Made by a program: the position numbers and the translations under genes. The notes below the pieces were generated by a model. That model was given only the letters and a program-made list of their open reading frames with translations. It was not told the DNA's origin and ran no database searches. A stretch of DNA of 64,000 nucleotides, taken from positions 34,933 to 98,932 of the forward strand of contig UQMW01000004.1 in assembly GCA_900542275.1 (NCBI GenBank). The letters run 5' to 3'. Positions 8,521-16,975 of this stretch are shown one piece after another. The DNA is from an uncultured Collinsella sp. (GTDB lineage: Bacteria > Actinomycetota > Coriobacteriia > Coriobacteriales > Coriobacteriaceae). How positions within the stretch are numbered: position 1 is the stretch's first letter; each line of letters opens with the position of its first letter.

Positions 8521-9099
8521 TTACAGCGCCAAAATCCCCAGATGCTCAAGCAAGATCTTAAGTCCGATGAGGATGAGCACGATGCCGCCCACGATGGTGG
8601 CAGGTTTTTCGTAGCGCGCGCCAAAGGTGTGGCCGATCGCTACGCCGGCGACGGAGAAGATAAACGTTGTGACGCCGATAAGCGATACAGCGGGAACGAT
8701 GTCGACCGAAAGCGCGGCGAACGAGATGCCCACGGCCAGGGCGTCGATTGAAGTGGCGATGGCGAGGATCAGGTACTCGCTCAGTTCAATCTTTTCGGCA
8801 TTCTTGCCGTCGCCTTCATCCTCGTCCTCGGTAAAAGCCTCCCACAGCATTTTGCCGCCGATGAAGGCCAAAAGGATAAAGGCAATCCAATGGTCGATGG
8901 GGCCGATGATGCCCATAAACTGGCTGCCAAGCGCCCATCCGATCACGGGCATGCCGGCCTGGAAGCCGCCAAAGAACAGGCCGAGCACTACGGCGACCTT
9001 AAGGTTGATCTTCTTCATGCCAAGGCCCTTGCAGATGGATACGGCAAAGGCGTCCATCGAAAGGCCAATGGCGAGCAGCACGAGCTCTACGAGTCCCAT
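8521..9099 (-). CDS. mntP: Manganese efflux pump MntP
   Basis: MntP exports Mn(II) across the inner membrane. The 192-residue protein has six hydrophobic helices. It has the conserved acidic membrane residues in LLAIGLSMDAFAVSI near the N terminus and in ATSIDALAVGISFA in the second half, the internal repeat typical of this family. The loop between the halves is acidic (EDEDEGDG). The start is ATG 9099, giving MGLVELVLLA and preceded by GGAGGGAG. A longer frame lacks membrane character. A yybP-ykoY manganese riboswitch occupies the leader, so expression should rise when Mn(II) is high. Confidence 0.93.
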   Translation of the reverse strand: MGLVELVLLAIGLSMDAFAVSICKGLGMKKINLKVAVVLGLFFGGFQAGMPVIGWALGSQFMGIIGPIDHWIAFILLAFIGGKMLWEAFTEDEDEGDGKNAEKIELSEYLILAIATSIDALAVGISFAALSVDIVPAVSLIGVTTFIFSVAGVAIGHTFGARYEKPATIVGGIVLILIGLKILLEHLGILAL

Positions 9100-9154
9100 G
9101 GTTTGGCTCCCTCCTTGCGGGCGAACCCGCGTGTACTTCTGACAGGGGAGCAAC

Positions 9155-9290
9155 AAAAAAGACCCGTGGCGTACGTGCCGCGCGTACAACCACGAGTCTC
9201 GTTCATTAAGGCAAGCCAGACCGTGTCGGCCAGTATGTTGACTTGCCGCGCCACCGGAGGCGAACCCGGTCACGCGACTACTCCCTCATT
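9155..9290 (-). ncRNA. yybP-ykoY manganese riboswitch upstream of mntP
   Basis: Read on the minus strand, the leader starts with GAGGGAGTAG, has the highly conserved GTCAACATAC followed by GGCCGACACGG, and ends in ACGCCACGGGTC with a run of six T. These are the signature segments of the yybP-ykoY Mn(II) aptamer, which commonly precedes mntP. The closing stem with the U-run suggests control by transcription termination. Confidence 0.85.
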
Positions 9291-9448
9291 CATGTGAATC
9301 CCGATGCTACCACATGAACAGCTCATTTGGGTTGAGGCTCTCAGCGGTGTTCGCTCATTCTGTAAGCATCGGATTTCGCGAGCGCCGCGGGGACAAACCG
9401 TGAGAAACTATTTAGCGTTTATGGAGCGTATGCGATGGGAGCGATGCC

Positions 9449-10516
9449 TTGGATAAGAACGAGCTGCAAAAGCGTATGGAACAGGCCATCCGCCTGACGG
9501 CACCTGGTCAGCCGATCCGCACCGCCCTCGACATGATCATCGCCGGTCACCTGGGTGCCCTTATCTGCGTCGGCGACACCGAAAACGTGCTCGCTGCCGG
9601 TAACGACGGCTTCCCACTCAACATTTCGTTCACCTCGAACCGCCTGTTCGAGCTCTCCAAGATGGACGGTGCCATCGTTATCGACGGCGACCTCACCCAG
9701 ATCCTGCGCGCCAACTTCCACCTCAATCCCGATCCCTCGCTTGCCACGAGCGAGACGGGCATGCGTCACCGCACTGCCGCTCGCATGTCGGTGCTCACCG
9801 ATGCCATCGTGATCTCGGTCTCGGCCCGTCGTGCCGTCGTCAACGTGTACGTTCACGGCAAGAGCTATGAGATCCAGCCCGTCACCACCATCATGAGCTC
9901 GGTCAACCAGCTCGTCGCCACGCTCCAGACTACCCGTCAGTCGCTCGACCGCTCCCTACTGCGCCTGACGGCCCTCGAGCTCGACGACTACGTTACGCTC
10001 GCCGACATTACCGGGATTTTCTCGAGCTTCGAGATCATGCAGCAGGCAAAGACCGAACTTAAGGATTGCATTGTCAAGCTGGGCAACCAGGGCAAGCTCG
10101 TGCAGATGCAGCTCGAGCAGCTCGCCGGCTCCAGCATGGATACCGAGTACGACCTGATGATTCGCGACTATGCGAGTGATTCCTCCGAGGCCAATGCCGA
10201 AAAGATCCGCGCCAACCTGAGCCGTATGACGCCTAAGGACCTGTCCGACCCACAGCATGTGGCGGCGGTTCTGGGTTACGACGACCTGGACGAGGACTCC
10301 GTCATGACGCCGCTGGGCCTGCGCACGCTTTCGCGCGTGTCCGTCGTGCGCGACGGCGTGGCCGAGAAGATCGTCGACGAGTACGGCTCGCTGCAGGAGC
10401 TCATGGATGACATCAGCGAGGATCCGGAGCGCCTGGGCGACTTTGGCGTCAACAACCCTGCCATTCTTGCGGACTCCCTGTACCGCATGAAGGGTACCAA
10501 ACAGGGGAACGCATAA
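9449..10516 (+). CDS. disA: DNA integrity scanning diadenylate cyclase DisA
   Basis: DisA makes cyclic di-AMP from two ATP and scans DNA for branched intermediates. The 355-residue length is typical. The DAC domain (about 1-145) carries the catalytic MDGAIVID (DGA at 73-75) and GMRHRTAARM (RHR at 106-108), with the same spacing as characterised DisA proteins. A helical linker and a C-terminal helix-hairpin-helix DNA-binding domain (about 285-350) follow. The start is TTG at 9449 after GATGGGAGCGA; no ATG or GTG is in frame nearby. The stop overlaps the ispD start (TAATG). It is the first gene of the disA-ispD-ispF-cysS cluster. Confidence 0.95.
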   Translation: MDKNELQKRMEQAIRLTAPGQPIRTALDMIIAGHLGALICVGDTENVLAAGNDGFPLNISFTSNRLFELSKMDGAIVIDGDLTQILRANFHLNPDPSLATSETGMRHRTAARMSVLTDAIVISVSARRAVVNVYVHGKSYEIQPVTTIMSSVNQLVATLQTTRQSLDRSLLRLTALELDDYVTLADITGIFSSFEIMQQAKTELKDCIVKLGNQGKLVQMQLEQLAGSSMDTEYDLMIRDYASDSSEANAEKIRANLSRMTPKDLSDPQHVAAVLGYDDLDEDSVMTPLGLRTLSRVSVVRDGVAEKIVDEYGSLQELMDDISEDPERLGDFGVNNPAILADSLYRMKGTKQGNA

Positions 10517-11244
10517 TGGCGCCCGTATGCGCCGTGGTCGTTGCCGGTGGCAGCGGCCAGCGCTTTGGTAACCCCGGTGGTAAGCAGCTCGTCAATGTAG
10601 CGGGCCGTCCGCTTATGAGCTGGTCCATCCGCGCATTTGACCGTAGCAATAAGGTCGGCCACATCGTCGTGGTTTGCCCTGCCGAGCGTCGTGCCGAGAT
10701 GCGCCGCCTGGCCATCGACCCGTATTCGTATAACACGCCCATCAGCTTCGCCGATGCCGGCGATACCCGTCAGGATTCCACCCGTGCCGGCGTGCATGCG
10801 GTTCCGGCGGGTTTCGAATATGTCGCCATCCACGACGGCGCCCGTCCGCTCATCACGACCGAGGCCATCGATCATGCGATCGACGTGCTTGTGGACGACC
10901 GCGCCCTCGACGGTGTCGTATGCGGTCAGCCCGCGATCGACACGCTCAAGATCGTCGACGGCGACAATATCGTCGAGACGCCGCCGCGTGAGCTCTACTG
11001 GGCCGCGCAGACACCGCAGATCTTTAGCGTCGACGCCATGAAGCGCGCCCACACCGCAGCTATCGCCGAGGGCTTTATCGGGACCGACGATTCTTCGCTG
11101 GTCGAGCGCATGGGCGGGCGCGTCCGCTGTGTCCAGAGCCCGCGCGATAACCTTAAGGTGACGGTGCCCGAGGACCTGCGTCCCGTAACCGCGATTCTGC
11201 TTGGCCGTATGGCCGAGGGAGAGGACCTTCCCCATGTTCAGTAA
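10516..11244 (+). CDS. ispD: 2-C-methyl-D-erythritol 4-phosphate cytidylyltransferase
   Basis: IspD couples CTP to MEP in the non-mevalonate isoprenoid pathway. At 242 residues it is close to the family length. The nucleotide-binding N terminus reads VVAGGSGQRFG and the catalytic region has IHDGARPLIT followed by AAQTPQIFSV, a strong IspD signature. The ATG at 10516 shares its A with the disA stop codon, and the 3' end overlaps ispF by 11 bases. Coupling with ispF places two MEP-pathway steps in one transcript. Confidence 0.95.
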   Translation: MAPVCAVVVAGGSGQRFGNPGGKQLVNVAGRPLMSWSIRAFDRSNKVGHIVVVCPAERRAEMRRLAIDPYSYNTPISFADAGDTRQDSTRAGVHAVPAGFEYVAIHDGARPLITTEAIDHAIDVLVDDRALDGVVCGQPAIDTLKIVDGDNIVETPPRELYWAAQTPQIFSVDAMKRAHTAAIAEGFIGTDDSSLVERMGGRVRCVQSPRDNLKVTVPEDLRPVTAILLGRMAEGEDLPHVQ

Positions 11245-11728
11245 CCTGCGCATTGGCCACGGCTACGACGTCCACCGTTTGGTGGAGGGGCGTCGATGTA
11301 TCATCGGCGGGGTTGACATTCCCTACGAGCGCGGCCTGCTGGGCCACTCGGATGCCGATGTGCTCGCGCACGCCTTGGCCGACGCCATTCTGGGCGCCTG
11401 CCGCGGGGGAGATATCGGCAAGCTATTCCCCGACACCGATCCCGCCTACGAGGGTGCCGATTCGATGGTGCTGCTCGCTCGCGTGATGGACTATGCGCGC
11501 GAGCTTGGCTTTGAGTTTGTCGATGCCGATTGCACCATTGCCTGCCAGCAACCCAAGATCACTCCGCACCGCGATGCCATGCGCGCCAACCTTGCTCATG
11601 CCCTGGGTGTCGACGTCGAAAACGTGGGCGTCGCCGCCACCACGACCGAAAAGCTCGGTTGGGAAGGCCAGGGCGAGGGAATTGGCGCCTGGGCCGTCTG
11701 CCTGCTACAGAAAACCGTTAAGGAGTAA
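11234..11728 (+). CDS. ispF: 2-C-methyl-D-erythritol 2,4-cyclodiphosphate synthase
   Basis: IspF cyclises CDP-ME 2-phosphate to MEcPP and releases CMP. The product is 164 residues. Zinc ligands sit in GYDVHRL (Asp and His near residue 11) and LLGHSDADVL, followed by GDIGKLFPDTDP and the CMP-binding C-terminal ATTTEKLGWEGQGEGI. The ATG at 11234 gives MFSNLRIGHGYDVH and overlaps the ispD end. An earlier in-frame ATG at 11201 would add 11 residues that do not match the family. cysS follows after three bases. Confidence 0.95.
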   Translation: MFSNLRIGHGYDVHRLVEGRRCIIGGVDIPYERGLLGHSDADVLAHALADAILGACRGGDIGKLFPDTDPAYEGADSMVLLARVMDYARELGFEFVDADCTIACQQPKITPHRDAMRANLAHALGVDVENVGVAATTTEKLGWEGQGEGIGAWAVCLLQKTVKE

Positions 11729-11731
11729 CGA

Positions 11732-13198
11732 ATGCGTATCTACAACAGCGCTACCCATAAAAAGGAAGAGTTCCAGCCCATCGAGTCCGGCAAGGTCCGC
11801 ATGTACGTGTGCGGCCCCACGGTCTACGACAACATCCACATCGGCAATGCTCGCACGTTCATCAGCTTTGACGTGATTCGTCGCTGGCTCATCGCGAGCG
11901 GCTACGAGGTCACGTTCGCCCAGAACCTCACCGATGTCGATGACAAGATCATCAAGCGCGCCAACGAGCAGGGCCGCACGGCCGCCGAGGTCGCGACCGA
12001 GTTCTCCGACAAGTTCATCGGCGTCATGCGTGCCGCCAACGTGCTCGATCCCGATGTGCGCCCCCGCGCCACCAAGGAGATCGGCCCCATGATCGCTATG
12101 ATCAAGACGCTTATCGAGCAGGGCCATGCCTACGCCGCCGATAACGGCGACGTGTACTTTGCCGTGCGCAGCGATCCCAACTATGGTCAGGTTTCGGGCC
12201 GCAACATCGACGATCTGATGGTTGGCGCGCGCATCGAGGAGAACGAGGACAAGAACGACCCGCTCGACTTTGCCCTGTGGAAGGCCGCTAAGCCCGGCGA
12301 ACCCAGCTGGCCGAGCCCCTGGGGCGAAGGCCGTCCCGGTTGGCACACCGAGTGCGCCGCCATGGTGCATCGCTACCTGGGCACCCCGATCGACATCCAC
12401 GGCGGCGGCTCCGACCTTGCCTTCCCGCATCACGAGAACGAGTGTGCCCAGGCCACCTGCGCCTGGCACCAGGGTTTCTCCAACACCTGGATGCACACGG
12501 GCATGCTGCTGGTAGACGGCGAGAAGATGTCCAAGTCGCTCGGAAACTTCTTTACGCTGGCCGAGGTGCTCGAACAGCACTCTGCTGCGGCCCTGCGCCT
12601 GCTGATGCTGCAGACGAGCTATCGCTCGCCGCTCGACTTTTCTTGGGAGCGCCTGGAGGGTGCCGAGAACTCGCTTACGCGTATCGCCGGTACGGTCGAG
12701 AACCTGCGCTGGGCCGCGAACCATGCGGCGGCCGATGCCGATGAGGCAGCATCTGAGGCGTTTGCCGCCAAGGCCGCCGAGACCCGTGCCGCCTTTAAGG
12801 AGTGCATGGACGACGACTTTAACACTGCCGGTGCCATGGGTGCTGTCTTTGGCTTTGTGACCGAGTGCAACCAGTACCTGGAGCAGGCGGGCGATGCTGC
12901 CGACAAGGCCGCTGCGCTTGCTGCTGCCGATACGCTGGTCGAGCTGCTCGATACGTTTGGCGTCGAGCTCCCCGAGCCCAAGGTCGAGTTGCCGCTGGGC
13001 CTGCTGGGCGTTGCCGCCGGCCTGGTCGCCTACACGGGTGACGACGTGGACGAGGCCGCTGCCAAGATTCTCGAGGCCCGTGCCGAGGCCCGTGCCGCCA
13101 AGAACTGGGATCTGGCCGACGCCATCCGCGACCAGCTCAAGGACCTCGGGCTGACGATCGAGGATACTGCCGCGGGTACTCGTATTAAGACTCTCTAA
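11732..13198 (+). CDS. cysS: Cysteinyl-tRNA synthetase
   Basis: A class I aminoacyl-tRNA synthetase charging tRNA-Cys in the cytoplasm. It has 488 residues. The zinc site begins at YVCGPTVYD, the HIGH motif is HIGN within NIHIGNARTF, and further zinc ligands lie in HTECAAM and FPHHENECAQ. The KMSKS loop is GEKMSKSLGN. A DALR-type helical domain and a small C-terminal anticodon domain follow. The gene follows ispF by three bases, as in many Gram-positive ispD-ispF-cysS clusters. A long inverted repeat and a terminator lie downstream. Confidence 0.96.
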   Translation: MRIYNSATHKKEEFQPIESGKVRMYVCGPTVYDNIHIGNARTFISFDVIRRWLIASGYEVTFAQNLTDVDDKIIKRANEQGRTAAEVATEFSDKFIGVMRAANVLDPDVRPRATKEIGPMIAMIKTLIEQGHAYAADNGDVYFAVRSDPNYGQVSGRNIDDLMVGARIEENEDKNDPLDFALWKAAKPGEPSWPSPWGEGRPGWHTECAAMVHRYLGTPIDIHGGGSDLAFPHHENECAQATCAWHQGFSNTWMHTGMLLVDGEKMSKSLGNFFTLAEVLEQHSAAALRLLMLQTSYRSPLDFSWERLEGAENSLTRIAGTVENLRWAANHAAADADEAASEAFAAKAAETRAAFKECMDDDFNTAGAMGAVFGFVTECNQYLEQAGDAADKAAALAAADTLVELLDTFGVELPEPKVELPLGLLGVAAGLVAYTGDDVDEAAAKILEARAEARAAKNWDLADAIRDQLKDLGLTIEDTAAGTRIKTL

Positions 13199-13205
13199 TC
13201 CCCGC

Positions 13206-13305
13206 GGGTTTTCCAAGCACCCGACCTTGCCGTTCAAACCGTCGCTCGCGTACTCAAGTACGTGTCGCTCCTCTTTCATGGCAATCTCGGGCACTTGGAA
13301 AACCC
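13206..13305. repeat. Long inverted repeat downstream of cysS
   Basis: Arms of 26 bases (13206-13231 and 13280-13305) match except for a few positions. The outer halves, GGGTTTTCCAAGC and GCACTTGGAAAACCC, are the clearest. The 48-base loop contains its own small dyad, CGTACT and AGTACG. There is no U-tract, and a separate terminator follows. Confidence 0.7.
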
Positions 13306-13310
13306 GTACC

Positions 13311-13350
13311 GACCGCCCGAATTAATATTCATGGGCGGTCGTTTATTTTG
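13311..13350 (+). terminator. Terminator of the disA-cysS transcript
   Basis: GACCGCCC (13311-13318) pairs with GGGCGGTC (13333-13340) and is followed by GTTTATTTTG. Confidence 0.7.
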
Positions 13351-13384
13351 TTTCGTTTGATAGTTGTATTTAGGAGGTCGCTTT

Positions 13385-14299
13385 ATGGCCGACAATCGCA
13401 AGCGTGCGCCTCGTGGCGGCAAGCAGGCCGCTTCTGGCTCGCGTCCGATTCGCCGCAACGATCGCGCTGCCGCTCCCAAGGGCCAGCGCGAGCGCTCACA
13501 GGCTGCTCGCTCGCAGCGCGAGCGTAGCCGCGATAACGTCGAGGTTCCCAAGGGCGAGTTTATCGAAGGTCGTCGTGCTGCCGCCGAGGCGCTACGCACT
13601 GGTTTTCCCATCAAGTGCGCGCTCATCGCCGAGGGCGGGGAGCGCGATGCTGCCTTGTCGCGCCTGGTCGACGATCTCAACGCCGCGGACGTCCGCATTA
13701 AGTATGTGCCGCGCGCGCAGCTCGATGCGCTGTCGAGCCATGGCGCTCATCAGGGCATTGCGCTCGAGGTGGGTAATTTCCCCTATGCGGACGTCGCCGA
13801 TATCCTTGACCGCGCGGGTGACGGCCCGGCGCTCGTCGTCGTACTCGACCATGTGACCGACGACGGTAACTTTGGTGCCATCGTGCGCTCTGCCGAGGTC
13901 GTGGGCGCGGCGGGCGTCATCATTGCCAACAAGCGCGCCGCCGGTGTGACCGTGGGCAGCTACAAAACCTCTGCTGGTGCCGTTATGCATCTGCCCATCG
14001 CACAGGTTCCCAACATCGCTCGAGCGCTCGACGACCTCAAGGCTGCTGGCTTTTGGGTGGGCGGTGCTTCCGAGCACGCCGAGGGCAGCTGCTGGGATGC
14101 TCCCTTTGAGGGCCGCGTTGCGCTCGTCATGGGCTCCGAGGGCGACGGCATCTCGCGCCTGGTGCTCGAGAAATGCGACTTTTTGACCAAGCTTCCCCAG
14201 CGCGGCATGACCGAGAGTCTCAATGTGGCCCAGGCGACCACCGCGCTGTGCTTTGAGTGGCTGCGCCGCAATGCCGGCGAGCTCATGGGGGAGGAGTAG
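13385..14299 (+). CDS. rlmB: 23S rRNA 2'-O-methyltransferase RlmB / TrmH family
   Basis: A SPOUT-class RNA ribose methyltransferase, by family and context probably acting on a 23S rRNA guanosine. The 304-residue protein has an unusually long basic N-terminal extension (about 55 residues rich in Arg, Ser and Ala). A SpoU substrate-binding domain starts at EFIEGRRAAAEAL, and the trefoil-knot catalytic domain has NFGAIVRSAEVVGA, LVMGSEGDGIS and GMTESLNVAQAT. ATG at 13385 follows AGGAGG by seven bases. The next gene starts three bases after its stop. The exact target nucleotide is inferred from family membership only. Confidence 0.9.
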   Translation: MADNRKRAPRGGKQAASGSRPIRRNDRAAAPKGQRERSQAARSQRERSRDNVEVPKGEFIEGRRAAAEALRTGFPIKCALIAEGGERDAALSRLVDDLNAADVRIKYVPRAQLDALSSHGAHQGIALEVGNFPYADVADILDRAGDGPALVVVLDHVTDDGNFGAIVRSAEVVGAAGVIIANKRAAGVTVGSYKTSAGAVMHLPIAQVPNIARALDDLKAAGFWVGGASEHAEGSCWDAPFEGRVALVMGSEGDGISRLVLEKCDFLTKLPQRGMTESLNVAQATTALCFEWLRRNAGELMGEE

Positions 14300-14302
14300 C
14301 GC

Positions 14303-14980
14303 ATGTCCAAGAAGAACCGCGCCAAGTCCAAGGCCAAGCGCTTTGGCGAGGGCTCGGCCAAGCCGATTGTTTCGGCCGCGACCTACGGCGTGGGCGGCAA
14401 TGCGTTTGCGCAGGCTATCGCCGACCCAGTCTCGACGGTGCACTCCAACAAGCCCGAGCTGCTGGTGGTCGACGGTTACAACGTGATCCACTGCACGCCG
14501 CGCTACGAAAAGCTCGTCTACGACCATTCCGACGATCCATATTCCAGCGACGTCCACGATATGGCGCGCACCGCGCTCATCAACGATGTTGCGGCGTTTG
14601 CCCAGGGCCGTTACGAGGCCGTGATCGTGTTCGACGGCGCGGGCAACATCTCCAACGAGCGCCCCAACCTACCGGCCCGCGGCGTGCGCATCGAGTTCTC
14701 GCCGACGGGCGTCTCTGCCGATACCGTGGTGCAGAAGCTCTGCATCGAGGCACGCGAGGAAGGCCGCGCGTGCTCCGTGGTATCGAGCGACGGTACGATT
14801 CAGGCCGTCGTCATGGGCAAGGGCGTCACGCGCATCTCGAGCCGCATGCTGGTGGACGAGATCAAACAGATCGATAACGACGTTCACGAGGCAGAGGAAG
14901 CCCCGCAGATCAAGATGACTCTGGGCAGTCGCCTGAGCCCCGATGCGCTGGCCAAGCTCAAGGCGTTGCGCGGACGGTAG
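14303..14980 (+). CDS. YacP-like NYN-domain endoribonuclease
   Basis: A 225-residue NYN (Nedd4-BP1/YacP) domain protein. The family includes Rae1, a ribosome-associated mRNA endonuclease of Bacillus. The first catalytic acidic residue is in LLVVDGYNVIH (about residue 55). Later acidic residues lie in IVFDGAGN, SADTVVQKL and VVSSDGTIQ, in PIN-like order. The N terminus is lysine-rich (MSKKNRAKSKAKR). The gene follows rlmB by three bases, the order seen in Firmicutes (cysS-rlmB-yacP), which supports the call. No separate terminator is obvious before the convergent HipA-like gene. Confidence 0.87.
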   Translation: MSKKNRAKSKAKRFGEGSAKPIVSAATYGVGGNAFAQAIADPVSTVHSNKPELLVVDGYNVIHCTPRYEKLVYDHSDDPYSSDVHDMARTALINDVAAFAQGRYEAVIVFDGAGNISNERPNLPARGVRIEFSPTGVSADTVVQKLCIEAREEGRACSVVSSDGTIQAVVMGKGVTRISSRMLVDEIKQIDNDVHEAEEAPQIKMTLGSRLSPDALAKLKALRGR

Positions 14981-15007
14981 GGGAGCTGGCGGGGCAATGC
15001 TGCCTTG

Positions 15008-16348
15008 CTAACTCCATTCAGCGATGTCGATCATTCTTTCGAGGCGCCACGTTAGCGCCTCTTTTAGATAAGGCAGTCTCGCTGCTAGGGCATCGTTTTT
15101 AGACAGAATCTCGATTGCCTCGTCGACAAAGCCTTTGAGTTTGTCTCCATCGAACCAGCCCATGTCCTCGACGAGCAGCATTTGTTTGGCGGGGCTTGAA
15201 TGAAACTGCGCGCTGGTAAAACTGTGCTCTCCCGCCCTAAGCTCCTCAAGAGAGATGTTGCACCAGAGCGATGAGCCCGAATCGAAGATGGGGGCTGGTC
15301 TGCAGACTAGTGAGTTGACGTTTCGCACGAGGCCGAAGTTGCGCCAATGACGATCGTAGTTGGCGATGATGTCGTCGCACACGATCATGCGGTCAAGGGC
15401 ATCCTTGACGCCTGTCGCCCCGAGCTCCTCGCAGGTTGCTACATATCGCTCGTAGTCGGTTAGCCGTTCATCTGCGTTTGCGTGCTGGTTTACATAGAAC
15501 GCAGGGACATACTCTTCTTCATCAGTTAAGAAGACATCGCATGTGCTCAGGGCGGAAGTGCCCGTGCCCTCGAGCGAGTAAGGTACATAATCGCAGGCGT
15601 TTAGGATGCGACGGTGGAGCGCGGTCGCTACCAGCTCGTTATAAGGTTCCTGGTTCAGGTGCGCTCCTGCCTTATGCAGAATTCGACGCTCGCCCTCGCA
15701 TGTCCAGTACTTTTGAAGATTGCCGTCCGAGGTGTTATCGGGCTTTGCGGCAGCCGCTTTTCCCTCTGGGGCAAAGGGTGCAATGGACAGCGAGACGTCA
15801 TCAAAGGCGTTATTGAAGAAGTTGATATCCTCCCAGGCGAGACCGGAACCTTGGGGCCTAATCCAATACTGGTCGGATAAGGAGAGGCCAAGATTTCGCT
15901 GTACGAGTTCATCGGGAACATCGACTGCGGCTTCTGCAAGCAGGGAGGCTAGCCCAATGCGTGCGAGCGGGATACCGCGGCCGCGCCACCAGATGCGGAA
16001 GGAGTCGAGCGATATGGGGCTATTGGGGCCAAATACCCCAATAGGGGCGTGGGCGTAATCGATGTCGGCGCCGATGTGGGTAAAGTCTTTTCGCGATGTG
16101 CTGTAGACCAGCTGAGCGACTTCGTGCGTGCGATTCATGAGGGTGAACGCGATCTCGCTCTTACCGTGGCCGCGGCGGGGACGTCCCCCCGTTTTGGTCA
16201 CGGAGCGGAGTCGCGTGTCGACGCTGCTTTTGTCGATGAGCCATACACCAGAAGCCTTGCGGGCCTCAAGTGCTCCGTTTTTTATGAGTTCCTGCACCCT
16301 GCGCGGAGTGATGCCGAGCAGCTCGGCGGCTTCCTTGGTAGTAAGCAT
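15008..16348 (-). CDS. HTH-HipA-like kinase fusion protein
   Basis: A 446-residue protein joining a DNA-binding domain to a HipA-like kinase. Residues 1-50 form an excisionase/MerR-type winged helix (LTTKEAAELLGITPRRVQEL, then NGALEARKASGVWLID). After a basic linker comes a HipA-type kinase with a phosphate-binding segment SDGNLQKYW, a candidate ATP-binding lysine in ILHKAG, the catalytic loop YDRHWRNFG and the metal-binding FDSGSSL. No separate hipB-like gene is adjacent. A 20-bp perfect palindrome overlaps the promoter region. ATG at 16348 is chosen because it gives the conserved HTH start; an upstream TTG would add 14 hydrophobic residues. It may be a self-regulated toxin or a kinase regulator. 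The substrate is unknown. Confidence 0.8.
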   Translation of the reverse strand: MLTTKEAAELLGITPRRVQELIKNGALEARKASGVWLIDKSSVDTRLRSVTKTGGRPRRGHGKSEIAFTLMNRTHEVAQLVYSTSRKDFTHIGADIDYAHAPIGVFGPNSPISLDSFRIWWRGRGIPLARIGLASLLAEAAVDVPDELVQRNLGLSLSDQYWIRPQGSGLAWEDINFFNNAFDDVSLSIAPFAPEGKAAAAKPDNTSDGNLQKYWTCEGERRILHKAGAHLNQEPYNELVATALHRRILNACDYVPYSLEGTGTSALSTCDVFLTDEEEYVPAFYVNQHANADERLTDYERYVATCEELGATGVKDALDRMIVCDDIIANYDRHWRNFGLVRNVNSLVCRPAPIFDSGSSLWCNISLEELRAGEHSFTSAQFHSSPAKQMLLVEDMGWFDGDKLKGFVDEAIEILSKNDALAARLPYLKEALTWRLERMIDIAEWS

Positions 16349-16360
16349 CACGAAACCCTT

Positions 16361-16426
16361 CGCCAGAACGAATAGTTTTATATATAGCAATTGTAATTAA
16401 AACTATTCGTTCTGGCGAATAGTTTT
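16361..16426 (-). promoter_or_regulatory. Operator of the HTH-HipA-like gene
   Basis: Perfect 20-base arms at 16361-16380 and 16398-16417 enclose a 17-base AT-rich centre that contains TATATA on the minus strand, a likely -10. A third half-site CGAATAGTTTT follows at 16416-16426 in the orientation of the left arm. Three half-sites beside the start suggest cooperative autoregulation. Confidence 0.75.
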
Positions 16427-16510
16427 GAGATGTGGTCGGGTGAAGGGCCTGTTGCGCCTCGTCCGCAATTCCATTATTCTTAATTAGCTTCGCGCGAAAG
16501 CGCCAAGTGT

Positions 16511-16585
16511 GCCAGTGTGGCGCAACGGTAGCGCAACTGATTTGTAATCAGTGGGTTGCAGGTTCGATTCCTGTCACTGGCTCCA
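16511..16585 (+). tRNA. tRNA-Thr (anticodon TGT)
   Basis: A complete cloverleaf: acceptor GCCAGTG with CACTGGC, anticodon stem ACTGA/TCAGT around loop TTTGTAA (anticodon TGT), T-arm GGTTCGATTCC, and encoded CCA at 16583-16585. Confidence 0.95.
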
Positions 16586-16975
16586 TGAGTTTTCGCAGGT
16601 CAGAGGTGTTATAGCCTCTGATTCTGCCTTCTCATGCAACAAACATGCAACAATTAAATCTGAAAGTGCATTTGTGTGTGCTTTGTGACCGATGCTCATT
16701 GTCAATAAACGCGTGCAATGAAGCGGGAAAAGCCAAGCTTACAGTTGCTGTCTCCATTAGAGTTTTGGGCTTTGTGCCTCCAACTGGGATAGGGTGGAAA
16801 GTGACCAAGGCGCTGAGAGCTCCGACGCTACTTCTCGAAAGATCGTGCGCCGTGCACGGCTCTCTTTCCTGTAGCCCATGGGTATTACTATAGTCTAGAT
16901 TCAATTCGGCGCGAGAAGTCAAGAGCGACAAGGATTTCTCGTTGTTTGTGAGCAAGGCGATTGAAAGGACCCATG
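16586..16975. other. Spacer between tRNA-Thr and the DUF262 gene
   Basis: About 390 bases without a credible gene. A small hairpin (CAGAGG..CCTCTG, about 16600-16620) and a tandem CATGCAAC pair near 16635-16650 follow the tRNA. Short open frames on both strands here lack ribosome sites and resemble no family. Confidence 0.5.

Noticed and set aside
16511..16660. Integrative-element attachment site at tRNA-Thr.
   Set aside because: A CATGCAAC pair follows the tRNA, but no integrase gene and no second copy of the tRNA 3' end were found in the window.
16632..16955. Small protein genes in the spacer after tRNA-Thr.
   Set aside because: Short frames exist on both strands, but none has a ribosome site, coding bias or a recognisable motif.
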